A DNA stretch of 64,000 nt, from NCBI RefSeq assembly GCF_003013715.1, contig NC_072812.1, positions 1,488,001 to 1,552,000 of the forward strand. The letters are read 5' to 3'. The stretch comes from Candidozyma auris. Taxonomy: Eukaryota; Ascomycota; Pichiomycetes; Serinales; Metschnikowiaceae. Positions within the stretch are counted from its first letter, which is position 1. Each line of letters opens with the position of its first letter. The notes beneath the pieces were generated by a model. The model was not told the origin of the DNA and did not search any database. It saw only the letters and a program-made list of their open reading frames with translations. A program made the position numbers and the translations under genes. Of this stretch, positions 32,702 through 41,870 are shown in pieces.

Positions 32702-34009
32702 ATGAATTTATCGCTCCAAGACCCTTTCGCTGTAGCGAAGGAATACCCTGAGACTCTAATTCAGACCTTTCATCATGGTCACGCGGTTGTAATTCAGTTC
32801 AACGTGAAGGGTGACTACTTGGCTGGTGGTTTCAGCGATGGACGCATCTTCATTTATGACTTGGTCTCATATACTATCAATGCTGTACTACGAAAGAACG
32901 GCCACGTGAGGCAAATCACATCACTTAATTGGTCACACTGCGGTCGTTACCTACTACTGTCTTCACAAGATTGGTGTTGCATTTTATGGGATTTGAAGTA
33001 CGCTAACAAGGCAGGCGTTGACAAAAATCCTGCTGTAATTCGAAAGATCCGGTTCGATTCTCCTGTATGGCTGGCTTCACTCCACCCAAGAAACCCGTAT
33101 ATTTTCACCGCCTCTCTTTTTGAAGACGACCCTGTTCATGTAGATCTTACAGACGCGGACGACTTCAAGGTGACAAAACTTAAGACGGAGCCGTTAGAGC
33201 AGCAAGAGAAGGAACAGAATGATGCAGAGCCAAAGAAAAAAGAGACGAAACATATGACGCTTGTGACGCGATTTAGTCCACTAGGTGACTTCGTCATGAC
33301 GGGAACAAGTAAAGGGTGGCTCAATATATTGAATGCAGACAAGTTGGAGACGGTTTACCTGACCAAAGTTACGAACAGCAACATCAAGACTCTCGAAATC
33401 TCTCGAAACGGGCGCAAACTAGCTGTGAACTCCTCAGACCGTGTGATAAGACAATTCACTCTTCCAGACATGTTGAACAACAAAGATCCATCTACTTGGG
33501 AGTTTGAAATCGAGCATAAGTATCAGGATGTGGTCAACCGGTTGCAATGGAATACTGTTGCATTCAATCATAACTCTGAATTTCTCGTGGCGTCAACTTT
33601 TGGTCAAAGTTCTCAGGATCTCTACTTATGGGAGACGCAAATGGGCTCATTGGTGAAAATTCTTGAAGGGAGCCACGAGGAGCTTATAGACGTTAAATGG
33701 AATTACAACAAGTGCATGATTGGATCCACGGGACTTGATACTGGTGCAATTTATCTATGGCTGGTGCAGTTCCCATCCAAGTGGAGCGCCTTAGCGCCAG
33801 ATTTTGTGGAGATAGAAGAGAATGACGAGTATGAGGAAAAAGAGGACGAGTTTGATATTATAGACGAGACAGAAGTGATTAAAAAAAGGCTAGAAGAGGA
33901 AGATACCGAAGTGGACATCATCACGCGAGAGACCACCGATGCCAGGGGTTTCGACACGGGAATTGAATCCTTTGTGATACCCATCGACTACGAGAAGCCC
34001 GTGTTCTAA
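32702..34009 (+). CDS. SWD1: COMPASS (Set1C) subunit Swd1, WD40 protein
   Basis: RbBP5-type WD40 protein required for assembly and H3K4 methylation activity of the Set1 complex in the nucleus. 435 aa, matching S. cerevisiae Swd1 (about 426). WD repeats are visible as GDYLAGGFSDGRIFIYD, ITSLNWSHCGRYLLLSSQDWCCILWD, LGDFVMTGTSKGWLNIL, LEISRNGRKLAVNSSDRVIRQF and IDVKWNYNKCMIGSTGLDTGAIYLW. An acidic, Glu/Asp-rich stretch follows at about 363-395, with a C-terminal tail typical of Swd1/RbBP5. An upstream GTG-initiated extension (to 32651) is open, but the first ATG is at 32702. Confidence 0.93.
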   Translation: MNLSLQDPFAVAKEYPETLIQTFHHGHAVVIQFNVKGDYLAGGFSDGRIFIYDLVSYTINAVLRKNGHVRQITSLNWSHCGRYLLLSSQDWCCILWDLKYANKAGVDKNPAVIRKIRFDSPVWLASLHPRNPYIFTASLFEDDPVHVDLTDADDFKVTKLKTEPLEQQEKEQNDAEPKKKETKHMTLVTRFSPLGDFVMTGTSKGWLNILNADKLETVYLTKVTNSNIKTLEISRNGRKLAVNSSDRVIRQFTLPDMLNNKDPSTWEFEIEHKYQDVVNRLQWNTVAFNHNSEFLVASTFGQSSQDLYLWETQMGSLVKILEGSHEELIDVKWNYNKCMIGSTGLDTGAIYLWLVQFPSKWSALAPDFVEIEENDEYEEKEDEFDIIDETEVIKKRLEEEDTEVDIITRETTDARGFDTGIESFVIPIDYEKPVF

Positions 34010-34809
34010 GTGCGGTACACGCGTCACGTGCCGAAAAGAAATAGAATCCGAAACTTTGATGTTTAAATGGTGTTGGGGTGTCTCATTATGCGTAAATAAA
34101 CATCCTGCACTTCTTCAAGCAAGAAGCAATTGCTAAGAGGTCAGTATTGTGGGGGACGGAGCTTCAAGTGGCAGAATGACATATTTTCCGATAAGTAGTC
34201 CTAGAACCCCAAAAACCGAAGATGAAAATGAGGGATTAACAATTTAGCGCTTACATTTTCATTCCTTCCAGCGCCATAGCTTCTCGAAGTTTGTCCTATC
34301 TCCAGTTTTTCCCCCCTGTTCACTGTGTATTATTCACTTTTTGGTAGTACGCTCCCACCAACTCCTTATACAAGAATGAACGACCCTCAGTTCAATAGCT
34401 GCTCTGTGTGCACTCCTTCTGTTTATGGCTCTTTTTTCTTCCTCTCCCTCACCATTCGGAAAAAAAAGCAGGATTCGTTGGTCTTACTAAAACTCTTGAA
34501 AACAAAAACAACGCGTTGCTAGCGCTGCCCCATCTCATCTAACTACAAAGTTCCCGAGTGGTGATTTCCATCCATTTTGCATCTTCTAGGTGTGTACCTG
34601 TCAGTGAAATCTCATACCTAACTGTTTAGTAAACAACCACAAGAACTAAACGCCAGACGTGCTACGCTGAAGAAAATAAGATAGTCTGGACTCTCAAGGA
34701 CATTGCTTAAATTACCTACACGATCTCAAAGCTCGAAGTGTTTTCAAATAAAAAAAAGGAGCCCCCTTTCTCGATCTTACTGGCAGTTGCTGTCTTCACA
34801 AAGTAAATA
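34010..34809. other. Intergenic: FKH2 upstream region
   Basis: 800 bp. It begins with overlapping MCB (ACGCGT) and E-box (CACGTG) words right after the SWD1 stop. The rest is AT-rich with pyrimidine runs (34310-34330, 34430-34450) like a yeast leader/promoter. The longest frame (34325-34522) is 65 codons and not recognisable. Confidence 0.5.
34019..34030. promoter_or_regulatory. Adjacent MCB (ACGCGT) and E-box (CACGTG) words
   Basis: ACGCGT at 34019-34024 (an MBF-type core) abuts CACGTG at 34025-34030 (a Cbf1-type core), just past the SWD1 stop and about 780 bp before FKH2. They may be a cell-cycle input for FKH2 or chance. Confidence 0.35.
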
Positions 34810-36816
34810 ATGGCAGAACTGCAAAAGCGTCCTCGTGAAGGGGACGACCTTCCGACTTTTGACGACCCAGCGGACCTTGTAAATGCAGTGATTTCCACGC
34901 TACAAATTCCGGAGGAGAGGACGAATGTGGCTAACGAGTTTGCCAACGATAAGAACTTGGCTACGGAAGTGCAGGCGTACGCCAAAATAGCTGGCCGTGA
35001 CTGGACTTATTACGTTCGGACGCTAGCTGTGTCGATAGGCAGAAACACCGAAAACAACCCCCCTAACGCGCCTGCAAGTCAACAAGTTGTGAACATCGAC
35101 TTGGGGCCCGCAAAAGTGGTGTCTCGACAGCACGCGGCGATAAAGTATAACATGGACCTTAAATGCTGGGAATTAAAAGTGCTAGGTAGAAATGGTGCTC
35201 GTATCGATGGCAACAAGGTGGCCGTAGGAGCAGAACACGCTACGCCTTTGCATTCGGGAGCTATTTTAGACATCGGTGGCACTCAAATGATGTTCATCTT
35301 ACCTGATGCGCCTCCCAGTATTCTGCAAAAGATGTTGAACGTGTGTTTGTCCCGCTACAAACAAGCGAGCCACAAAGTGCCCAAGAACGGCACCAATCTT
35401 CCTCGTGTTCCTACGATGCACCAGCCTCAAAACAACATGAGACTGTTTTTGGGAGTGACTGGCTTCCAGATGTTTGACAAGGCAAATTTGGCAAACTCTC
35501 CCTCCTCTGTTTCTGCCGTCTCTTTGCAGAACAATTTGGACCAGGACCTATCTAAAGAAGATGCTAAGGACATAAAACCACCTTACTCCTATGCCACAAT
35601 GATTACTCAGGCTATTCTCTCCAATCCTGACGGTGTGATGTCCTTATCAGAAATCTACAACTGGATCTCTTCCCATTATGCATACTACAAATACTCTAAG
35701 GCAGGTTGGCAGAACTCCATTAGGCACAACTTGTCTCTCAATAAAGCTTTTGAAAAGGTTCCCAGAAGACCAAATGAGCCAGGAAAAGGTATGAAATGGC
35801 AAATAAGTGAGTCTTACAAGGAAGATTTCATGAAGAAAATTCAAAACGGTACTTTGCTGAAGTCACGTCGTGGTTCTTCAGTATCTCGTACACTCCAAAT
35901 ACATCTTGCTACGCATCACAGTCTTCCAGAGTCCCAGAACTTCAACAGTGACAACAGGCAGATGATGAATTTTCAGGGCAACGCTGCAGCTAGCGACCAC
36001 ATGTATCAGAAAGTAACTCAGCCCATGCCGTACACGGGAATACCTCCTAATCAAATGCAGCCTCAAATGGGCTTTGCTGGACACGGAATGAACGGAGTTT
36101 CGATGCAACAATTCAATGGGCATCCAGGGTTCTCTAACAATTCTCAAATGGCACAGCAACCTCCACTACAACAGCATCAACCACCTCAGCAATTGCAATT
36201 CATGCCTTCTCTAGGCGGAGATAACAAAACACTCGCTTCTCCTCTTAAGCAAGGCACAAGAGCGGACTCCAACACACCAAAGCTCCCGAAGGTATCTGGG
36301 AGCCACGTATTCAACCTTCCACCTCCTACGCCTGGTAATCATCCTAATAATAATTTTGCCTTCAGAACAAGTGATCCAACCACCCGTGGAGCAGATAACA
36401 CCAATGGAAGTGAATTGGCAAACACTACTTCACAAACTAACATGAGTGACATGCCTAACTCAACTGCTCCTACTACCTCGAACACATCCGACTTAGGTAT
36501 GGGGTACAACTCGCCAAAAAAGATTACTCCATTGGAAGCATTCACTCCAGAGAGAGGTTCGAGAGCATCCGGAACCAAGCTTGGTCTTCCAACCAATGGA
36601 AACAATACAAACCAATCATCTCCAGCCTTCTGGAACTTCGTGCAATTCAGCACACCTAATGGTCAGACACCAGGAAGGAAGAATAGTGAGGATGGTAATG
36701 AAGAGGCAAGTCCGACACATCTGAGGAGACCAACCACTAATGCTAGTAACTATCAGGATGTTACAGATTCAAAGGTGAATGGACTGCCTGGAAAGGCGAT
36801 CACGCCCCCCAAATAA
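34810..36816 (+). CDS. FKH2: Forkhead transcription factor Fkh2 (FHA + forkhead)
   Basis: Cell-cycle activator that with Mcm1 drives G2/M (CLB2 cluster) transcription; in Candida it also affects morphogenesis. 668 aa. FHA domain at about 66-165, with SIGRNTE, SRQHAA (105-110) and the phosphothreonine-binding GRNGARIDG. The forkhead domain runs 254-343, starting [14 protein letters not shown], with recognition helix [13 protein letters not shown] (300-312). The C-terminal 320 residues are rich in Gln, Pro, Asn, Ser and Thr, with several S/T-P sites (e.g. [26 protein letters not shown]) that are likely Cdk targets. FHA plus forkhead identifies Fkh1/Fkh2; the long C-terminal tail fits Fkh2. The start ATG at 34810 gives the usual short N-terminal lead before the FHA domain. 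Confidence 0.95.
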   Translation: MAELQKRPREGDDLPTFDDPADLVNAVISTLQIPEERTNVANEFANDKNLATEVQAYAKIAGRDWTYYVRTLAVSIGRNTENNPPNAPASQQVVNIDLGPAKVVSRQHAAIKYNMDLKCWELKVLGRNGARIDGNKVAVGAEHATPLHSGAILDIGGTQMMFILPDAPPSILQKMLNVCLSRYKQASHKVPKNGTNLPRVPTMHQPQNNMRLFLGVTGFQMFDKANLANSPSSVSAVSLQNNLDQDLSKEDAKDIKPPYSYATMITQAILSNPDGVMSLSEIYNWISSHYAYYKYSKAGWQNSIRHNLSLNKAFEKVPRRPNEPGKGMKWQISESYKEDFMKKIQNGTLLKSRRGSSVSRTLQIHLATHHSLPESQNFNSDNRQMMNFQGNAAASDHMYQKVTQPMPYTGIPPNQMQPQMGFAGHGMNGVSMQQFNGHPGFSNNSQMAQQPPLQQHQPPQQLQFMPSLGGDNKTLASPLKQGTRADSNTPKLPKVSGSHVFNLPPPTPGNHPNNNFAFRTSDPTTRGADNTNGSELANTTSQTNMSDMPNSTAPTTSNTSDLGMGYNSPKKITPLEAFTPERGSRASGTKLGLPTNGNNTNQSSPAFWNFVQFSTPNGQTPGRKNSEDGNEEASPTHLRRPTTNASNYQDVTDSKVNGLPGKAITPPK

Positions 36817-36979
36817 AAATCGACTTCATGAAATTCCTTCATTTCTTCGCCACGATAACATTTGCATTAGTCACTTGAACGTTGTAAACCAAATCATCAC
36901 GACCATGTCTGATGAGTGACGTTTGCCATAAATAGCACTACATTGAGTTGCTCTATTGACGAATATATGGGTACCTTCA

Positions 36980-39900
36980 TTAAAATGCAGATCTATTTCT
37001 AACATCGTAAAGTTTCTTTTCAATCTCTCTAGGCGTTCTTCCCAATTTGCTGGCGATTCTAATTTTTTGGGACGCACTTACTTCGTGAAATCGTTCAACA
37101 AAGTCTCCATCGACAACATTTTTGGCAGGATTATAGTACGACCGAAACTTATGTTGATCCTTGCCCAACAAGTTTTTGCCATGCTTTTTTGGATCAAATT
37201 CATCAAATTCGGTGAAGAAGTAGGCTCGAAGTTCAGCCTCAAGATTTCTCAAGAGCTCGATTTCCAGCTTGGTAGACAACGGTATCAACAAGCCCACTGT
37301 TCCTCGTAGACCGGTGTAGACAATGCTCTCCTTGCCACCAACAACAAAAGTTCCTTTTGAAAACGAAGTTGGGATGTCCTCCACGTAAAATTCACATTTG
37401 CTCTGAAGTTTGCTCGAGGCATCTAAAGCGTCGTCATTAAATCTAAGGAGCACGTTATTATTGAGTTGAGTCCTTAAGTCATCTGGGAGCCGGGACACAA
37501 ATATATTACCAAATTTGTCACCTCCGATCAAGGTACTGAAGTCAAGCATTTTGAAAGCTGTCACTTGTCGCTTCATTACGTCACTGCAAAGTAGTTCGAA
37601 TTGATTTTTTGCGACATCGAATTTGAAATATGAAACAGACTCACTTGAATCACCAACGACAACAATACTCTCACCAAGATAGGCCATTTGTGTGGGGCGA
37701 CGTAGAAAATTCGTTTCAGTGAATGATTTTCGGAGCATCTGTTTTTGACCTAGATCAAGGAGCCGTAAAGAGCTCTTGACTCCAACGAGAAGCTTTCCTT
37801 CAAAGGATATCATCGCAGTAACAGGACCATCAAGTATAGTCTTGTGCACAAAATCCAACTTAAGACAGCTTCCTTTTTGCCTCCTTATCTTATAAACATA
37901 AAGACCATATGACGAGGCTGAAGGCGGAAGGATTGAATGATTCTCACTGAACGAGATCACAACGTGCTCATTATCATTGAAGGAAGCGAAAGTCAATGAA
38001 AGGAAGCAGACGTTGTCATCAAAAGATATCGATTGTGAAACCTCTTTGTCTTCTAGGCCGATTATCTGCAAACATGAAGCCCACAGGCCAGTTTTTCTAT
38101 CATAACCAAATGCCTGGTAGTAATCCTCATCTACATCTCCATCTGACAACAGATATGGCGATACTGTGTCAGCTTCAGATTCAAGGATAATCACACAATT
38201 GCTCTTGGTGTCGAATAAATGCTTTCTGGGCTGAAAGCGTAATTTTGTCAGCTCCGAATGAAACTCGTCATTCAAATTGAAACCAGTCTCGTCATTTCCA
38301 ATGGTGAAGATGGTCATGTCGCTTCCGCTGATTCCTACAACACTCTCAGTCCCAATATCTTCAGAGTAGAATGACAGACCACTTATGATGTCAGATCCAA
38401 GCAAAGGCATCAATTTGAATTGATTCTCAACATTCTGGTACCCTATCCATGGATTGGAACTGATAGCCAATATTCCAAGAAGTTCCGTATTGGGAAGCTT
38501 CAATGGGCTCAATGATACAGACCGAGACCCCACGTATTTCAGACGGGTATCCAGTAATTTACCCGTCAAGGTATCCATTTGTATTCTTGCATAGACTCCA
38601 CTTTCCATACCAACATGAAGATGAGCAGAGCTACGATCGAAAGGCAACATTAACAATGATGTGCATTTTGATGATAGCGCCTGAAGTGTGATAGTCTCAA
38701 AGACTCGATCTGGGTGTAATGATAATATTTGGATCGTTTCATCGGCACATGCAACAGCTGCAAAATCACTTTTCCGATTTGATGAGGTGCCCAATATGGC
38801 AATAGCAGTGATGAGATCAGAACTAACTTCATGCTTTTCTTGATACTCTGCGAGTTGATCATCCGTAGAATCAACCTCGAAGTAGCAAATTTCACGATTG
38901 GAGAGTCCTAAGATGACTTGCGCCTCGTTTGCGCTAACATGGACAACGTGGATACCGGCAGGTGGATACCAGTCGGTTAGCTTTTTATCAACAATGTGCT
39001 TACCTCCGTCGTCAAGAAGATGTTTGATGTGTCGTATACCATTTGTATGTATCTGAATCACAGAACATTTTCCGACTTGCTGAACTCCAAGGGTATACTG
39101 GTCAGTCACAAAACAAGAGTCCTTTACTTCTTCCACAACCTCACCTATAGACAAGACAAGGGTTTGTGAGGAAAGACTAGATGAAAGTACTAAGTACTCG
39201 TCGCTTGTTGCACCTTGAAGTCTCTTCGTGGTAAAAATGACCGTAGGAGTGATGGGCAAAGGAGATGAGACAAGCTCTGCAACGGGTATACCGTAAGACA
39301 TACATTTTAGGTAAGAATGAGAAGAGAGGGTAAGCAACAGCGTTTTCAAATCTGTATGTTTTTGAGACCTTTGTTGAACTGTTTCAGATGAGGCGATTGG
39401 CCCTAAAGTCTCCAAAATGTCGACTAATGCCAAGTTCTCCAATCCCCTCGGAGAAAACATACCACATTCCTCTACTGTGGTAATTTTTGAGGATGATCTT
39501 GAAGTAGTTTCATTCTCCTCGCCCAATTTTTCAAATTGATAAAGTAATTTGCTGTCATTTGCAACATTGGCAAACATGAATCCTGCCCGGATGATGTTGA
39601 TAGTGTTGCATACTGGGATTGTATCAAAATATGTCACTGATAAGCTGTTCACTTGCTCGGTATCTTTGTTGTAGTCAAAGGTCAACTTGAATAAGTCACC
39701 CAAGGAGCTTTGCATGAGGACAAAAAAGTCGGTCTTCTTTAGGATATGCGAGCAGAAACAAACTATAGCCGTTGTATCAGACCCATTTCTTCTTGGAAGA
39801 GATAGGTAGAGTCTCTCACTTTCTGGTCCCTTCTCGTATATAATGTAGGAGTCGCACACTATCAAAACGCCACCGATATGTCCTGGTACCGGGATAAGAA

Positions 39901-40621
39901 GACTTGCGTGAGCTGGTATAGTCGATTTGCTCTTCTTCTGAACGATGTGATTAAGACCCTGGTCTAATTCGTAATATCTCAATTGCAGCGGCGATTCCGA
40001 CGTCACGTATTTCTTTTCTTCAAATTCCGATGTGTCTACCTCAATTGCAGCCCAAAGGGGGTTTTCGTATGATGTATCAAGAGGGCAAAGGTCGACAGTG
40101 AGGAAACCCGGGCTATAAGATTCTAGAGGGGACGAGAGCTTTAATTGACCTGTTCCGTGCTCCATCTCCACTCTATACACAAACTTAGTTCTTTCCAAAG
40201 CACCAATCATAATTGCTCGATTCTGCGGATTTGAGCTGAGGTACTCGCCGGGAAAGATCCGTCGAAGACCATTCTTGGAGTGTGGCTCCTGTATTAGTGG
40301 CTCAAATTTTTTGGTTTCATCGTTGAGAGTTGCAATGATTATGTTGCCTGAATCAGCAGTGAGCACAAGAACGTCTTTTTGTGTTTCTAGTAGTCTTAAC
40401 TTTGTACATTTTTGGATGATTCCGAACACAGGTTGCAGCGAAACTTTGTTTAGTTTACCCGTATCTGCCTTTGGTTGGTAAACTTCTATGATAGTGGTCG
40501 ATATGAGTACAAGCTCCTCGACCTTCTTCACGCCAGAAAATTGACCAACAATAGATTGAAACGGCAGTGAAGGCTGCTTGAGCGTGAGATTATAGAGACA
40601 TAAAGTATCATCAGGTATCAT
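36980..40621 (-). CDS. RSE1: U2 snRNP SF3b subunit Rse1 (SF3B3/SAP130)
   Basis: Splicing factor of the SF3b complex that holds the U2 snRNP at the branch site. 1213 aa, with the N-terminal LYNLTLKQPSLPFQSIVGQFSG stretch and three-propeller (CPSF_A/DDB1-like) architecture typical of this family. GRRIFPGEY-like text (LRRIFPGEYLSSNPQNRAIMIGAL) and the C-terminal LGRTPREIEKKLYDVRNRSAF end are clear family signals. S. cerevisiae Rse1 is 1361 aa, so this copy is shorter and more like the metazoan SF3B3 (1217). The frame is open to a GTG at 40651; the first ATG is at 40621 (MIPDDTLCLYNL), which fits the family start. It is divergent from PET191. Confidence 0.93.
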   Translation of the reverse strand: MIPDDTLCLYNLTLKQPSLPFQSIVGQFSGVKKVEELVLISTTIIEVYQPKADTGKLNKVSLQPVFGIIQKCTKLRLLETQKDVLVLTADSGNIIIATLNDETKKFEPLIQEPHSKNGLRRIFPGEYLSSNPQNRAIMIGALERTKFVYRVEMEHGTGQLKLSSPLESYSPGFLTVDLCPLDTSYENPLWAAIEVDTSEFEEKKYVTSESPLQLRYYELDQGLNHIVQKKSKSTIPAHASLLIPVPGHIGGVLIVCDSYIIYEKGPESERLYLSLPRRNGSDTTAIVCFCSHILKKTDFFVLMQSSLGDLFKLTFDYNKDTEQVNSLSVTYFDTIPVCNTINIIRAGFMFANVANDSKLLYQFEKLGEENETTSRSSSKITTVEECGMFSPRGLENLALVDILETLGPIASSETVQQRSQKHTDLKTLLLTLSSHSYLKCMSYGIPVAELVSSPLPITPTVIFTTKRLQGATSDEYLVLSSSLSSQTLVLSIGEVVEEVKDSCFVTDQYTLGVQQVGKCSVIQIHTNGIRHIKHLLDDGGKHIVDKKLTDWYPPAGIHVVHVSANEAQVILGLSNREICYFEVDSTDDQLAEYQEKHEVSSDLITAIAILGTSSNRKSDFAAVACADETIQILSLHPDRVFETITLQALSSKCTSLLMLPFDRSSAHLHVGMESGVYARIQMDTLTGKLLDTRLKYVGSRSVSLSPLKLPNTELLGILAISSNPWIGYQNVENQFKLMPLLGSDIISGLSFYSEDIGTESVVGISGSDMTIFTIGNDETGFNLNDEFHSELTKLRFQPRKHLFDTKSNCVIILESEADTVSPYLLSDGDVDEDYYQAFGYDRKTGLWASCLQIIGLEDKEVSQSISFDDNVCFLSLTFASFNDNEHVVISFSENHSILPPSASSYGLYVYKIRRQKGSCLKLDFVHKTILDGPVTAMISFEGKLLVGVKSSLRLLDLGQKQMLRKSFTETNFLRRPTQMAYLGESIVVVGDSSESVSYFKFDVAKNQFELLCSDVMKRQVTAFKMLDFSTLIGGDKFGNIFVSRLPDDLRTQLNNNVLLRFNDDALDASSKLQSKCEFYVEDIPTSFSKGTFVVGGKESIVYTGLRGTVGLLIPLSTKLEIELLRNLEAELRAYFFTEFDEFDPKKHGKNLLGKDQHKFRSYYNPAKNVVDGDFVERFHEVSASQKIRIASKLGRTPREIEKKLYDVRNRSAF

Positions 40622-41076
40622 TGCATGCAACCTAGTAGATATTGCGGCCACTGCTTTATCAGGTCTTCGCGGTGTGCATAAACCACCGAATAGTAGTAGA
40701 CCATCAATACTTCACAAAATAATGATTTCGATTGAACCTTCTGGAAGGCTCAATATCCAGCTCATGTATCAATACGAAGGCAAACTTCCAAATTGCTTTC
40801 TTATTCTACCGGGAATTCGGGCCGTAGAGTCTACACTTAGGTGAGGGGACTCATACGGGTAATTCACCCAAGTATCAAAACTTTTGCTCACGAAATATGA
40901 AGATACCGAATTATAGGAGACCAATTTTATGTACCTCACATTCTCTTGATGAGTGTATAGTCGCCTTTCATCATCTCTTCCACTGGCTGCAACTAAAGTG
41001 GTGTACGGATGTACAGCTGGCGTGTCCTGTCTACTTCACAATTGTATGACTTCTTTAGTACATCATCTATCTTGTG
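40622..41076. other. Divergent intergenic region RSE1 / PET191
   Basis: 455 bp between the starts of two divergent genes. No frame of note and no recognised motif; it probably contains both promoters. Confidence 0.5.
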
Positions 41077-41491
41077 ATGGGTGCTAGGTATGGTTTGGAA
41101 GTAAAGATAATCGACTTTCTCATTACTAACAGATAGTTGCAAGGACCAGAAGAAAGCCTTGGCCATTTGTCTACAAAGATCGCCTTGTGTACTCATTCAG
41201 AGACATACTCCTAAAGAATGCCTCACTGATCCAGAACTTCGGAAGGACCTACCTGAGCTTTGTGCCGCAAATTTCAGAGCGTTCATAGAGTGTAAGAACG
41301 GTTTTTTTGACATGAGAAAGCGAATGAGAGGAAACGCTCCTTTGTCTACGGGGAAATATGATGACACATACGAAAAGCTCTCGAGTGGAGACTTTGATCC
41401 ACACGAAGAAATGAGGAAACTCGAGAGACTCAACAAGAACTTGGCCAGACAGAGAGAGCTGGCAGAGGAAAGTACGACTCGAACAGCATGA
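41077..41491 (+). CDS. PET191: Cytochrome c oxidase assembly protein Pet191, two exons
   Basis: Small mitochondrial protein needed for assembly of cytochrome c oxidase (COA5 family). Exon 1 is 11 nt (41077-41087), the intron is 41088-41136 and exon 2 is 41137-41491, giving 121 aa. The spliced start MGASCKDQKKALAICLQRSP matches the expected MxxSCKDQKKAxAICLQRSPC pattern. Twin CX9C motifs are CKDQKKALAIC (first Cys at residue 5) and CAANFRAFIEC. GNAPLSTGKYD and the C-terminal DPHEEMRKLERLN also match. Without the intron the first Cys of the first pair is lost, which confirms the model. The gene is divergent from RSE1. Confidence 0.95.
41088..41136 (+). other. Spliceosomal intron of PET191 (49 nt)
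   Basis: 5' site GTATGG at 41088, branch site TACTAAC at 41124-41130, and 3' site GATAG ending at 41136. The branch A (41129) is only 7 nt from the acceptor. Joining gives ATG GGT GCT AG|T TGC AAG. Confidence 0.92.
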
Positions 41492-41870
41492 CAAGCGTAA
41501 CATACGCTCTTAGGGCGCATACGCTCTTAGAGCGAGAGTTGTCTTCACTCGGTTGGTGTAAATAGGACGAGGGTGCTTTTCTAGTAACTCTCATATAGGC
41601 ATTATATACGCTTTGACTAGGAACCACGGCCGTTGAAATGTGGTACCTGGATTATACATAGCAGGGGCGAATTCACGACATAGCACATGACATAATTGTT
41701 GACCGCTACTGCGAATGATATCTTATTGTGATTCGCACAGCTTCACTGTAGTTTATAATTCTCTCATGCTAACGCTCTGAATAATCTCCCGCGGACAGCT
41801 TTTCAGAAAAAAAGTCTAAGGGTACGTTTCTCGTTTGCAACTACTACAGACTTGTACCATAAAAACCATC
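41492..41870. other. Intergenic between PET191 and the PLP decarboxylase
   Basis: 379 bp holding the PET191 3' UTR and the decarboxylase promoter. A 17-bp direct repeat (41501-41517 and 41518-41534) starts ten bases after the PET191 stop. Nothing else recognised. Confidence 0.6.
41501..41534. repeat. 17-bp direct repeat downstream of PET191
   Basis: Two adjacent copies differing at one base, CATACGCTCTTAGGGCG and CATACGCTCTTAGAGCG, in the PET191 3' flank. The unit contains GCTCTTAGxGC, a possible small hairpin. Confidence 0.85.

Noticed and set aside
33051..33065. tRNA B-box-like GGTTCGATTC
   Set aside because: Inside the SWD1 coding sequence, with no A-box, acceptor stem or terminator around it.
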